A DNA stretch of 64,000 nt, from assembly GCF_029873635.1 (NCBI RefSeq), contig NC_080423.1, forward strand, positions 109,571,087 to 109,635,086, written 5' to 3'. The notes beneath the pieces were generated by a model. It searched no databases, was not told where the DNA came from, and was given only the letters and a program-made list of their open reading frames with translations. Origin of the DNA: Malania oleifera. Its lineage: Eukaryota > Streptophyta > Magnoliopsida > Santalales > Ximeniaceae. The position numbers were made by a program, and so were the translations under genes. This document shows, piece after piece, positions 1 to 10,904 of the stretch. Position 1 is the stretch's first letter, and each line of letters starts with the position of its first letter.

Positions 1-1692
1 GTGAGCGCCGCAGGTGTAATTTTGGGCCCCACAGGCACAATTCAGAAAAATTAAATGGGGATGTTAAATGTTAGTTTAATGTTAATTTGAAATATATGGA
101 GCCTAGAGAAGGTTAGATAGGTATTATTTTGAGAAAATAAGTTAATTAATCTAGAAAAAATGTAAATTGTAGGAGTTGAGTTTCGAGCACCAAGGTTGTT
201 GGATCTGGGTGTTAACGAGACTCTCAATAAGTCAGGTAAGGGAATAAATTATAACAGTATTTTTAGAATTACTGTGTGAACTAATATGTGAAAATGAGCG
301 TATGGTATTTTGTTTGGAAATTCTTATGATATAAATATTAGATAAATTGTGTGGCATTTGAGTAATATTAAATTATGGCATTTTGGAGTGTGAAATTAAT
401 ATATTATGAATATTGGATGAAAACTATGTGACATATGACGTATATTGAAAAATGTGAAATATAACGATGAGTATTTTCTAAGAAAATGTTGAAATAAGAA
501 TTATTGATGTGATTATTGGAAAATAATGAAATATGACATTTATATGTGAGTAGAAATGATTTGCATGAAAAATGAGATTTTGTGAATTACTGATATAAGT
601 ATTTTGAGAAATGTTGAAATACATAAAAAACGATATATATTATTATGAGATGATGAAATGTGCAAAAAAAATGATGAGGATATTTATATTGAATTGAATT
701 GTGATATACTGAAATATGATTGATGAAATGCCAATACCGCATAATGATTGCGGATATGTGGTAGTGAACCCTGATGGATGGTTATGATATTGAGTACGAT
801 ATCGTTGCTAGTGGTGTAGTGCAACCACACGGACTCTTGGAGCGTGTGGTGTGACAGTCGACTGTGCCATTTTGTAGGGTTGTTGGGCCCTTTGAGTTCG
901 GATCAGGGTTATAGGCCGGCCAGTCGTACTACAGACGTGATGATATTTTGATCTAACCGGATCGGCCAACCGCGGTTAGATCCAGCCTTCGGGCCGCACA
1001 AGCTTGACCATAGGGGGAAGCATGGTGTGGAAAGAAAGATCCTCAGGGTGGCCATGAGTTACAGACGCGATGTTGGTATTTGATACCGAGGATACTCATG
1101 AGCGGGATAGTAAAATGGAAACGAAAAGTGAAAAAATGATAAAATTGGCTAAAGTGATAAATGAAAGAAATAATGGAAATTGAGAAATAAAGAATGATAA
1201 AATTGAGAAATGGAACTATGTGAGTTAATAATATAATTAATTGAGGCGAAATGAAACTCTCCACTTGAGAGCTTACTGAGTAAGGTGAGTACCCTGATAG
1301 GTATCAGATGTGGTCATTCCTAGCAGTGTAACGTGTTAGGGTAGAGGGAAGCTACCTGTATGGGCGAGTAATCTTCCCTATTCTCAGGAACTTCGTGGGT
1401 AAATATGTGTTGGAAATAATTGAATTTGAGAAATGATTTAAAGCTTATAAAAGCTTGTGTTGTATATCTATATGATTGTGAGAATATATTTATGAGTGTA
1501 TTTTTCTCAAATGAAATGTTAATTTAAAAAGTAAAATGTATTATAACTGAACTCATATGGTCACACACTGTAAATAATTTATTCCTTCTTACTGAGATGT
1601 GTCTTACCCAATTATCTAAATTTTTCAGGGAACAGGGATAGGCCATGTGATAGAACTCCAGGACCATAGGGAGCTGGGACCCTAACACACAG

Positions 1693-2013
1693 TGTGATAT
1701 CCCATGGATGAAAGACTTAAAAGATTAGATATTAATTATTACTCATATTAATAAGGTGCACCTTTCTTTTCGGGAGCTTCCCATAAGAATTTCATAGTTA
1801 AGCGTGCTTGGCTTGGAGCAATCTTGGAATGGGTGACCACTTGGTAAGTTTTCTCAGGAAGTGTGTGAGTAAGGACAAAAACACACTAAAAAGAACATGT
1901 GTTGGTTTGTGGGGCTAGTCATTAGTCCAATAAAGCCCGCCCCCCTGTTATCTGGTCTTGGTGGAGGAGGAGAGATGCAGTGCTCCCTGACAGACCCAGG
2001 TTGGGGCGTTACA
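1693..2013 (+). mobile_element. Solo LTR of Cassandra TRIM retrotransposon
   Basis: This 321-bp unit begins TGTGATATCCC and ends GGCGTTACA. It is flanked on both sides by the same 5-bp target duplication CACAG (1688-1692 and 2014-2018). Its middle carries a 5S-rRNA-like segment, the hallmark of Cassandra terminal-repeat retrotransposons in miniature. No second LTR or internal region is present, so it is a solo LTR left by LTR-LTR recombination. It sits inside an older gypsy LTR. Confidence 0.9.
1796..1850 (+). promoter_or_regulatory. 5S-rRNA-like internal pol III promoter segment of Cassandra
   Basis: The segment AGTTAAGCGTGCTTGG and, about 20 bp later, GAATGGGTGACC match the A-box and C-box regions of plant 5S rRNA. 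The spacing between them is like that of a real 5S gene, but the 5' third of 5S is not recognisable, so this is not a 5S gene. In Cassandra this segment is thought to drive pol III transcription. Confidence 0.8.
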
Positions 2014-2086
2014 CACAGGGTGAGTTTTGGACTAGGGGAGGTGTAATTCCCCTAGAATTTAGTTGTTTTTGAGTTTGTGATGGTGA

Positions 2087-2514
2087 TGTATGTATATGTA
2101 TGTTGATACTTTGGGTATTGTATTCAGGTTGTTAAACATGTATTATCTTCCGCTGTTAGGTTTTATAAATAAAATAACCTTTTACCCGGTACCCAATGCG
2201 GGTCGGGTTGTATGAAAGGTAGTAGGGTTGTTGACGTGGCCGATTTATGAATGTTGTCGATGACGTGTAAATTATTTATTATTATTTATAAAAAAATTTG
2301 TTTATGTATATGTATGTTGATACTTTGGGTATTGTATTCAGGTTGTTAAACCTGTATTATCTTCCGCTATTACGTTTTATAAATAAAATAACCTTTTACC
2401 CAGTACCCAATGCGGGTCGGGTTGTATGAAAGGTAGTAGGGTTGTTGACGTGGCCGATTTATGAATGTTGTCGATGACGTGTAAATTATTTATTATTGTT
2501 TATAAAAAAATTTG
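2087..2514. repeat. Tandem duplication, two 214-bp units
   Basis: 2087-2300 and 2301-2514 are nearly identical. Both contain TACCCAATGCGGGTCGGG and end in TATAAAAAAATTTG. The duplication lies inside the gypsy LTR next to its 3' end and differs at only a few positions, so it is young relative to the LTR. Confidence 0.9.
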
Positions 2515-2534
2515 TACAAAATCGGGGCATCACA

Positions 2535-3110
2535 CCATACAAGTGCATATATAATAGCAGCTAACTCCAAATCATGCATAAGGTAATTCTTCTCATATTC
2601 CTTCAGTTGTCGAGAAGCATATGCTATTAATTTACCGTACTGCATAAAACATCCCAAACCCTTCAGAGACACATCACTATAAATCATAAAACTTCCATTC
2701 TCTGAAAGAATGGTCAAAACCGGAGCAGTAACCAGCCTGTGCTTCAACTCTTGAAAGTACTGTTAGTAATCAGTGGTCCACTCAAACTTCACCCCCTTCC
2801 TGGTCAATCGATTCAAATGCCCAGACAACTTAGAAAACCCTTCCACGAATCGACGATAATAACCCGTCAGTCCCAGCAAACTCCGAACCTCCTGCACACT
2901 CTTCGGCCTCACCCAGTCGACCACAACTTTGATCTTGTTAGGATCCACTTAGATATCGTCCTTAGACACCACATGACCTAAAAATGCAACCTGATTCAAC
3001 CAAAATTCACACTTCTTCAGTTTAGCATACAACTTCTTCTCCCGCAGAATTTGTAATACTAACCTCAGATGGCTTTCATGCTTTCATGCGTCCTACTTAT
3101 GTTTCATATC
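2535..3110 (-). mobile_element. Ty3/gypsy pol fragment (reverse transcriptase and RNase H), fossil
   Basis: Minus-strand translation shows the gypsy RT end ([20 protein letters not shown] at 2763-2948) and the start of RNase H ([15 protein letters not shown], then [13 protein letters not shown]). Only this piece of pol is present. It is cut off on the left by the LTR-type terminus at 2534, has no visible LTR of its own here, and is clearly broken. Confidence 0.85.
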
Positions 3111-3739
3111 CAAAAAATAGGCGCATAGTCACATAAACAATATAGAAAGGGAAGTCGATCCTTTGCATAAGTTCTCAAGTTTTCAGGATTTAGTTTTATA
3201 TTTCAAATTATACCTTACGCTCATTATGTCGGTCAATAGCAAACCCACATATATCTCAATATGCACAGTCAACCTCACTGAAACTTACAGATAAAAAGAG
3301 ATTTTTGATAAATCAAAAAGATGTCTCATTGAAATATTCATTTACCCCTACTTTCAAAAGCAACAACACATGAAAAAATTGAACTTTATTGTAAATATTG
3401 TTATTTAAGACAATTATTACTAATGTGAAATCAAAAAAGAAAATGTATACGTTTTTTAATTATGTCTTGAAAAATATGAAACATATTTATATTTCATTAT
3501 TTAAAAATATTTTTAACAAAATTTTCCGAGTCCACCACTGATGTTGGTGGATTGATCAAGAGTGTATGTCAAGGCCTTCAAGCATCATTATATATGTATA
3601 ACAGTTTCATTTGTTGCCAATAGTTTTATATCGAATGAATATTTTTTAAGGAATATTTAAAAATAAAAAATTGAAAATCTTTTACAGTATGTAGAAAGAC
3701 ATTTGGGAAGGAAAAATTATAGTTAGATTAGTTATGAAA
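3111..3739. other. AT-rich stretch, nothing recognised
   Basis: I find no open frame with family resemblance, RNA gene or clear repeat here. The sequence is low-complexity AT-rich DNA. Confidence 0.5.
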
Positions 3740-4110
3740 TTTTGTATTAGTTATAGTTAGGGTGAAAAGACACTAACCCTTGTCCTTAAGTTTGACAAAA
3801 AGACACTAACCTTCCTTGAGGTTTCAAAAAATTTTTGAAATCTCTCTTAAGATTTCAAGAATTCCAAAGACCTCTGAATATTACAAAAAAAAACACAAAT
3901 CTCTCTTTATATTTTGAAAAAAAAAAAAAAAGTCTTTTAATGAGAGATTTGTGTCCTTTTGTTAAAACCTCAAGGTAGGTAAATAACATTTTTGAAAATC
4001 TTAGGAGAGAATTAATGAAAATTTTAAGATCTCAGGGGAGGTCCCTATCATTTTGTCAAAATTTAAGGGAGGTGAGTGTTTTTTGCACTAAAATTAAGGT
4101 TAGGTGGGGA
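3740..4110. repeat. Degenerate foldback repeat
   Basis: The left arm (CACTAACCCTTGTCCTTAAG, then CCTTGAGGTTTC) is roughly the reverse complement of the right arm (AAATTTAAGGGAGGTGAGTG near 4061-4080). The two meet near 3935 around an A-rich centre. Related wording occurs in SWI3A intron 5 (about 55600-55830) and in RMI1 intron 4 (about 28870-29030), so it looks like an old MITE-like family. Ends and target duplications are not clear. Confidence 0.4.
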
Positions 4111-4212
4111 ACATTTGGTAGTTTTTGGAAACTCGAGGGGCAGACTATTATATTTCTGAAAACTGAGAGATGCTATTGAATTTTACCCATCTTTATTTTT
4201 AGGGATGATATT

Positions 4213-4561
4213 TAGGGATGGCAAAATGGGTTAATGGGTCGGGTTCAAGCGGGTCATAAACTGGTATGGTTAAACAGGTTCGGGTTCGAGTTGACCCATT
4301 TAATAATGGGTGACTAACATATAAACCCAAACTCACCCGTTTAATAAACAAGTGGCCCGTTTAAAAAAATAATTTATATATTTTAATTTTTTCTTAATAC
4401 AGGCAAATAAATGGGTCACCTGGCGAGTGACCCAACCCGAACTCAGCTAACCCATTTAATAAACAAGTCGGGTATAGGTTGACTTGTATTAAACCCTAAC
4501 CCGGTTTAAACGAGTAGCTCATGAGTCATCCGTCGGGTTTTGACCCGTTTTGCCACCTCTA
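4213..4561. mobile_element. Non-autonomous hAT MITE
   Basis: This 349-bp element has terminal inverted repeats TAGGGATGGCAAAA and TTTTGCCACCTCTA. It is flanked by a perfect 8-bp target duplication ATGATATT (4205-4212 and 4562-4569). The interior is rich in GGGTCGGGTT and AACCCGACC-type words repeated on both strands, as in the common plant TAGGGGTGGCAAA hAT family. It encodes no protein. Confidence 0.92.
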
Positions 4562-4569
4562 ATGATATT

Positions 4570-5179
4570 ACAAAAAGATTTTAGAAAAGCCATTAATAAC
4601 TAGTTGTAGAGATAAGCAATAGAAGAATTTGCTAGTATTTATTTTTTACCTTGGAAAACTTTATTTTCTCTAAATAGCTCTTTTAACTTAAATAGAACTT
4701 GCCATGAGAAACGTTGCATCATATATATATATTTTAAATAAATTAAATGTGATACATTTAATTTTTTATAAAGGTGAGTTGGGATATATTCACTTGTTAG
4801 CTTTACAAAATCAAGAAACAGCAAACTTGGTTACTACGTACCAATAATGCATTATTAAGGAGCACTAAGTCAGTTATTGTTAATGGCAATTGAAGGAGTT
4901 AGGGTAGATTTTTACATCCAAAAAAATAGGCACATAGATACGTGGGGAAACAACTCCTCTATATAATTTCTCTCAATATTCTATTTAGTTTCTTTATTTA
5001 CACTAAAAGTCTCGTACATTCTTTTATCTTTCCCGTAGTAGATTATTAGAACTCCACTAGGAGTTGTCTATCACTTTCTCGATAACATGAAATTTTTATA
5101 TATCTATATTCATTTGGAGATATGATTTCATAAATATACTATAACTTTTTTTGTAGTACAATAACAAAATCAAACTTTG
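4570..5179. other. AT-rich stretch, nothing recognised
   Basis: No gene, RNA or element could be supported here. An ATATAT tract lies at 4720-4730. Confidence 0.5.
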
Positions 5180-5850
5180 AGTCCCCCCCTAGGTTGGGTC
5201 GGCAACATCAATATTTTTCGTCAATTCACACGATTTTGGGTGATTTCCTCTAATAATTAGGTTGTCAAATTTTTATTATCTCATTACAAGTTATTTAAGT
5301 CTACCCCTACTTCCACTACCACTAACAACAACTATCTTAATCCTCCTCAATAATGTACTATTAGCCTACATTGCATATGTCAAAACAATCTAAGTCACCC
5401 TATCCTCCTCATTTTCTACAAGTTTTTCCTAACTGATCGCAAGTTCGTTCATTCCTAACTTAATTTATCTTCTAACATTATACCAATCATCCACCTTAAC
5501 ATTCTTATTTTGACAATGTTTACTTTTTGGATTTTTGTTTCCTAGTTGCCCAACATTCAAATACATATAACATAGCTAACCTTAAAATCATCCTATAAAA
5601 CAACTCTTTCAATTTTTTGGGTATTTTATGATCACACAACATGCTCAAAGCATATTTTTATTATACCCAACATACTTTAACTTTACGTATTATATTTTAT
5701 TCAATTTCTCCTTTAACTTGCATAATATAGATGTAAGATACCGAAAGCTACTAACACTATTCATTTCTTGACCATGAAATTCTTTTCTTCTCTAATATTC
5801 CTCCTATCTAATCGAAACTACCTCACCATTGAATTGAAGTTTGTATGCAA
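5180..5850 (-). mobile_element. RTE-clade LINE, 3' fragment
   Basis: This is the same family as the copies at 21.3, 43.4, 47.6, 57.3, 58.2 and 63.9 kb. It starts with a decayed CCTAGGTTGGGTCGGC 3'-end motif and runs back through the antisense of the RT thumb region and the stop-codon area. It is 5' truncated and heavily decayed, with no open frame. Confidence 0.7.
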
Positions 5851-6242
5851 CGTAGAGGATGTTACAATTGCTATCTGGAAAAAAACGAAGGTCGATGAAG
5901 AACACATGGACCTAGTTTGTGGTGCCATGGGAACCATGGGGGATGAGCCCTTGGCCATGTGCAACTACTAGGAGGAAGGTGAAGGAGAGCGAAAGGAAAA
6001 GTTGACAAGGTATGCTGACTAGGATGCCACATAAGCATCATGAATTGCATCAAATTGAAGTCACCATTTTGAATTTAAGTGACAAATTCAATTATTAAAT
6101 TGGATTAAATTATAATAAACCAAAGTGATATTAGGATTTTCCTAACATTTACTTCTCTCTTTTTAAATTTTTTTTGCTTTGTATCTTTGCCTCATTCAAG
6201 GGATATTTAATGCTTCAAAATGAACATTTAAAAAATTATGGA

Positions 6243-6391
6243 CTATATATAGCCTTAAAAAAAAAGTGGTGTTTTTTTTCGGAATCAAGTGGAGCGTTTT
6301 CTTTTCCTTTATTGTTTTTTCTCGGGAAAATGCCCATTAGGGATGTACAATCTACGTGTCGCCTCCTCTGCATGCAACATGGACACGTGGC
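6243..6391 (+). promoter_or_regulatory. Putative promoter: TATA box, two ABRE/G-box motifs, RY core
   Basis: CTATATATAG lies at 6243-6252. TACGTGTC is at 6353-6360, CATGCA (the RY core) at 6371-6376, and a G-box CACGTG inside ACACGTGGC at 6383-6391. Paired ABREs with an RY core are typical of ABI3/ABI5-driven seed genes, and steroleosins are seed oil-body proteins. If the TATA box at 6243 is the one used, the ABREs fall in the 5' UTR, so the real start site is uncertain. Confidence 0.45.
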
Positions 6392-6500
6392 AAATTGCAA
6401 CCGCCACGTTCCCATCTTTCTGCGTTCAGCTCCTCTGCCTCTGCATGTTTGCCCACAAAACCCTAGCGATAGCTCCATCGCCATCAGCTTAATTCCATCA

Positions 6501-6515
6501 ATGCGAAATGGTTAA
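6501..6515 (+). other. Short upstream ORF overlapping the dehydrogenase start
   Basis: ATG at 6501 encodes Met-Arg-Asn-Gly and stops at 6515, overlapping the main ATG at 6508 in another frame. Its context is poor (T at -3, C at +4), while the main ATG has G at -3 and G at +4. Leaky scanning would therefore favour the main start. Confidence 0.4.
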
Positions 6516-6786
6516 GCCCCCCAAATACGTGCTTCACAAAACCCATTCCCCACTTTCCTCTGCCCTCCATTCGACTCGCAAGCTGCTCGTTAACATTGTG
6601 ATTCCCCCTTTAATCTTTGCTACCTTCCTCACCTTCTTCCTCCCGTTTCTCGCCTTCAAGCTTTTCCTCTCCATCTTCAGATCCATTTTCAGTGAAAATG
6701 TCGCCGGAAAAGTCATCCTCATCGCCGGAGCATCTTCTCCTCTCGGCAAGGTTTGTACCCAGCCACTCTCTCACCTTTAATAGCAT

Positions 6787-6833
<47 letters not shown>

Positions 6834-9800
6834 GTTATATATTTATTTTTTTTTTTATCAAGAATCATTGATCAAAATGTGCATATATAACTAAAGGGCC
6901 AACCCATAAATTCAGAGCTCTCCTGCAGGATTTAAGTCTTCAAGAGTATTTAGCCTCAAGGATGATTGAGGTGGTAAATTCAAAGTTCTTTCGTTAAATC
7001 ATCAAAATTCGAGTTTTAGAGGGTATAATTTTTCATTTAAAATAATAATGCATTGAGGAGCAAATTTATTATGCTAATAGATTAGTCAAATACCTAAACG
7101 GTTCGTTTGAATCAAAAATTTTTAAAGGAAAAAGAATTAGGAAGAAATGCATTTTTGTTTGTATTTTATCTATTAATATTATTAAAAATAAAAAATTATT
7201 TTAGCATGACTATAAATTAAGAAAAATTAAATATAAAATTGAAATTTTATTCATAAATTTAATATATATTTTTTTTTTCTCACTTTTCTTTATAAATCAC
7301 CCATGAAAATGAAAACTTTTAATATTTTTATTTCCTTTTTTAAATATTTTTCGAATTTCATTTTATTTTTTTAAAAAATAAAAATAAAAAAAAAATAAAG
7401 CTTGATAAGTACCAATATATTATTTTGGTGATTTAATCAGGGTTTCAAACACCATTCTTTTTCTGAAAAAGAATGTACATATAACAATAATCAAGCTTTA
7501 ATTAAGTTTAACTCGTGTTGTGCTTACAAGTTGATGTGTGGATGATTTCTAAGCATCTGGCTTATGAGTATGCGAGGAGAGGAGGATGCTTAGTCCTGGT
7601 GGCCGGCGGGAGGGAAGACCAGCTCCGGGAGGTCGCCGACAGGACCCGGCAGCTGGGGTCTCCCTGCGTTATGGCGATTCCGGCAGACGTTTCCAAGGTG
7701 GAGGACTGCAAGGGGGTGGTGGATGCAACAGTGAATTACTTTGGAAGATGTAAATTATGCATTAAATTTCCAATTGATTTCATATAATATTGAATCCAAA
7801 ATTTGGCGGTGTTGATGGGATTTTGTGTGGTGTATCAGTGGATCATTTGGTGACAGATACTGGTATTGCTTCAATTTGCAAGTCCATGTTTGAAGATGTC
7901 TCTGATATCACTAGTCTCGCATCCATAATGGTATGAATAGTACTCTACTCATTGCTATAGTTTTTTTTATTTTTTGGAACTAGTCTGTGTTGTGTTGAAA
8001 TCTATTTGAGTGCGAAAATATTTGAGCAATCACAGCATTCCACATCATCAGTGATAAAATTTTGTGATCATTTTCTTAGAAAGAAATAATTTTTTTAATG
8101 GTAATCCCAAATGGGATCAATGCAATTTTATTTACGCATTATGCAATTTAGTCCATCGTTTTAAAATTCCGATCGGTGGCTGGCCGGCGGGATCGGTGAA
8201 TCAACATGAAATAAACAATTTTTAAATTTGTTTATTTTTTAAATCGAAAATCATCAAAATTAGGATTGGAATTCTGGAGACCGAACAAGGCCCTGGAAAA
8301 ATGCAAATTGAAGTTGGGGAAGACAGTGAAGCTGACTGTCCCTGCGTCAAGTGTAGTTTGCATACTTACATAACTTTGAATCAAAGAGAGAGCAATTCTG
8401 CAGCAAACGGGAAGGCCTTTTCTTCCATGCTTCTGGATGTAATAGATTAGCCATTTCAGTAAGGAGTTTGGAGATGGGATTATTCTTTTTTTTAGAACCC
8501 CAATTTTTGCTTATTTTATATTGGATAGTTTAGTTTTTTTAGACATTGGATTTCAACTTGTGTGGGTTGAACCAAACACAATATAAATAAATTTGCCCTA
8601 CATAAGCTCCCAAACATGAGAATGAAATTTAGAGGCATGATTTTCAAATATTGAATTTGAATGAAATTCACTATATTTGAATTGAGTTAGATCCGTGTCT
8701 ACACAGATCTATAAGTCTAAGGTAGACCAAGGTGATGAGAATTCCTTTTTCTATAAATTGGGCTGGTATGCCTTCACATGCAGCAAATGAACTTCTGGAG
8801 TTCAGTTTACAGCACTCACGCAGCAATTCCACACCTACGAAAAACCAAAGGGAGGATCATTGTGATTGCACCCTCATCTGGACGGTTGCCTTCACCAGGA
8901 CTCGGCTTATATAATGTGAGCTATCTCCGTTTGTGACGCACTCTTCTAAGCTTGAGAATTGAGTTCCTTCTATGTTGGATTACGAATTATCACTCTAATT
9001 TCATGATGGCTTCAATCCAGGCAAGTCGAGATGCACTAATAAGTTTATATGAGACTCTGAGGTTTGAGTTTGGGAAAGACATTGGAATAACAATTGCAGC
9101 TCCAAGGTTGATTGCACATGAAATATCCCAATTCGGGGCATTCCTAGCCAAGGATGGACTGACAGAATCTGAACAAGAAATCGGAGATGTAAGTTCTAAG
9201 TTTTTATATTAAGCACGCTTATGGAAGTCCCCTAGTCACAAGCACTCATAAACACTACTGACCATTCACCTAAGAAGTCCCATGCAGATGGCATGTGCTT
9301 TCGAGAAGAGCCTCTCTTATTTCAAACTTTCCTAAAGAGTCCTAAAGCTCATTTGGAAGCATGGACTCTGACCCTTGGATCTGAAATGTTGCAAATTTTG
9401 GAATTGACAAATTTCAACATGATTATGTAATATGTTTTATTCAAATTCTTACAAGTTTCAAGCATTGATTCACACTATCAAATCCTAGCCATGAGTAATA
9501 AAACAATTACTGAAATTAACCTGTGTGCTTGATTATCCAAATGCAAATTTTGACAGGTTCAAAGCCATCTCTTCAAACTCGACTCAGCAGAAGCATATGC
9601 CAAGGCAATAGTAAAGAGTGCTTGCGGAGGAAAAAAGTACCTGACTGAATCATCTTGGATGAAAGTGGCATTTCTTCTTCAAGTGTTCTGCCCAAAACTA
9701 CTGTATTGGTGGCGCAGCTCCTTGTCAATCGCCAGGCAGGTGAAATTGGAAATTTCATGGAAGGGAGGGAGTGGCAAGCAAGTCATGGATCTGCACGGAC

Positions 9801-10081
9801 CAATGAATTATCCATCCCCAGGCACAAGCAAGCAACTCATGGATCTGCACGGACCAATGAATTATCCATCTCCAGGCACAAGCAAGCAACTCATGGATCT
9901 AAGCGAACCAAAGCATTACCCATCTCCTGGCACAATATATTTCCCCAAGCTCAATGTCCCGAGAAGATCGTGGATTGAAGGGGCTCGAATGTTAAGGTCT
10001 TTTGCCCACGCATGGTACAACTCCCCTAGCTCAACGTGGAACGACAGTAAAGAAGACATGCTGGAAAAAACAGTAATTTAG
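6508..10081 (+). CDS. Membrane-anchored short-chain dehydrogenase, 11-beta-HSD-like/steroleosin family, with altered active site
   Basis: Six exons join in phase with GT-AG introns: 6508-6750, 7554-7749, 7839-7930, 8784-8915, 9021-9188 and 9557-10081, giving 451 aa. Residues 28-57 are a hydrophobic anchor containing prolines (a proline-knob-like oil-body/ER anchor). The Rossmann SDR domain follows from FSENVAGKV (61-69). Family landmarks are clear: LAYEYARRG (83-91), ADVSKVEDC (near 125), MNFW (179-182), IPHLRKTKGRI and YETLRFEFG. The signature residues deviate. The glycine motif reads AGASSPLG instead of TGxxxGxG, the NAG motif reads DTG, and YxxxK reads Y220-NAS-R224. The serine (208) is kept. 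The C-terminus is about 100 aa longer than usual and holds three 18-aa repeats. Family members act on sterols with NADP(H) at ER or oil bodies. Activity here is doubtful, yet the frame is open across all exons. It could be a pseudoenzyme or a young pseudogene. Confidence 0.85.
6788..6834. repeat. (GA)n followed by G12 microsatellite in dehydrogenase intron 1
   Basis: About 18 GA units run directly into a 12-base G run. It lies about 37 bp after the donor site of exon 1. Confidence 0.95.
9776..9937 (+). repeat. In-frame 3 x 54-bp coding tandem repeat
   Basis: The three units are 9776-9829, 9830-9883 and 9884-9937. The first two encode KQ(V/L)MDLHGPMNYPSPGTS almost identically. The third has diverged to KQLMDLSEPKHYPSPGTI. 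The repeat lies in the last exon of the dehydrogenase and lengthens its C-terminal tail. Confidence 0.95.
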
Positions 10082-10403
10082 ACTTTATGGTCCATTAATG
10101 GTAATGCATGGCTGTTGCTTCTTTGATCCATCAAAGTACCCATGGTCACAAAGAGGATGGTTATTGCACAATCTTAATCACTTCAAATAAATCACCGGAT
10201 CCAGATTATAAATATTCAGAATTTTCCACTCTTATTTGCATTGAAGGCTCTGCAAGTACATATTTCATGTCAATATACGTGTATATATAAAACAAATTAA
10301 AATGACTCAAAACAATTAGCTTCAGGAATGTAAAAGAAAATACCTCATTCAGGAATCGAAGAAAAACTGGATTCACTGGAATGATAATACATGGTCATGT
10401 ATG
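10082..10403. other. 3' flank of the dehydrogenase gene
   Basis: This probably contains the 3' UTR. No further coding signal or repeat was recognised before the gypsy LTR begins. Confidence 0.5.
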
Positions 10404-10904
10404 TGTCGAGCGACCTTTGAGAAGTGCGGCACTAGCTAAAGCACTCTTGCTTAACTAGTCAGTTTATCGTTTACCAATATTCATCCACGAAACACTTTCA
10501 TTAGCATTCATTCAAATAGTAACGGAAAAAACAGTAATTAATTCATGAAAGTTGTGGCAAGCAAACAGTAAACATTGAAGCAAACGCAATTCATTAACAC
10601 CTCCGTTGATATTGTGTGTTTAGCGAGGGAGGCAAGTAGGCTAAATACGTGATTTTTACAATGATTGATGAACAGTCACCCTGCCCTAAAGAGGTTTTTA
10701 TGTAATTATCATCTTAACATTAGGAAACATCAAAGTGACTGATCAAAGTGACTGAGGAGTCATACTGCCTTATTTGGGATACAAATAAACTACTAGTAAA
10801 AAATAACTGTACACTAGTATTTACATGATGGAAATTCATCCCAAACACACGAGACAAACGGTCACAGGCAAGCATAATGCCCCGAACAAGCTTAACTCGT
10901 GACA
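10404..10904 (-). repeat. 3' LTR of the gypsy element
   Basis: It begins TGTCGAGCG and ends CTCGTGACA. It shares blocks such as CTAGCTAAAGCACTCTTGC and GGCAAGCATAATGCCC with the LTRs at 18874, 31112 and 37812 and with the fragment at 38523. Confidence 0.8.

Larger units (their letters stand above)
1..2534 (+). mobile_element. Ty3/gypsy-type long LTR, right-hand part (fossil)
   Basis: This is non-coding, structured sequence ending in ...GGGGCATCACA, a typical plant gypsy LTR 3' end. The left end lies outside the window, so its length is unknown but at least about 2.2 kb without the Cassandra insertion, which suits long-LTR Del/Tekay-type elements. It contains a solo Cassandra LTR and a 214-bp tandem duplication. 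It abuts a reverse-oriented gypsy pol fragment, which suggests insertion into that older element. Orientation is inferred from the CA end and could be wrong. Confidence 0.5.

Noticed and set aside
1796-1850. 5S rRNA gene
   Set aside because: Only the internal-promoter half is present and it lies inside a 321-bp unit with LTR ends and a target duplication, so it is Cassandra.
8732-8914. 60-aa frame beginning MMRIPFSINWAG in the dehydrogenase gene
   Set aside because: The correct frame of exon 4 is different. It starts after the CAG at 8781-8783 and reads QMNFW...LGLYN, which matches the family.
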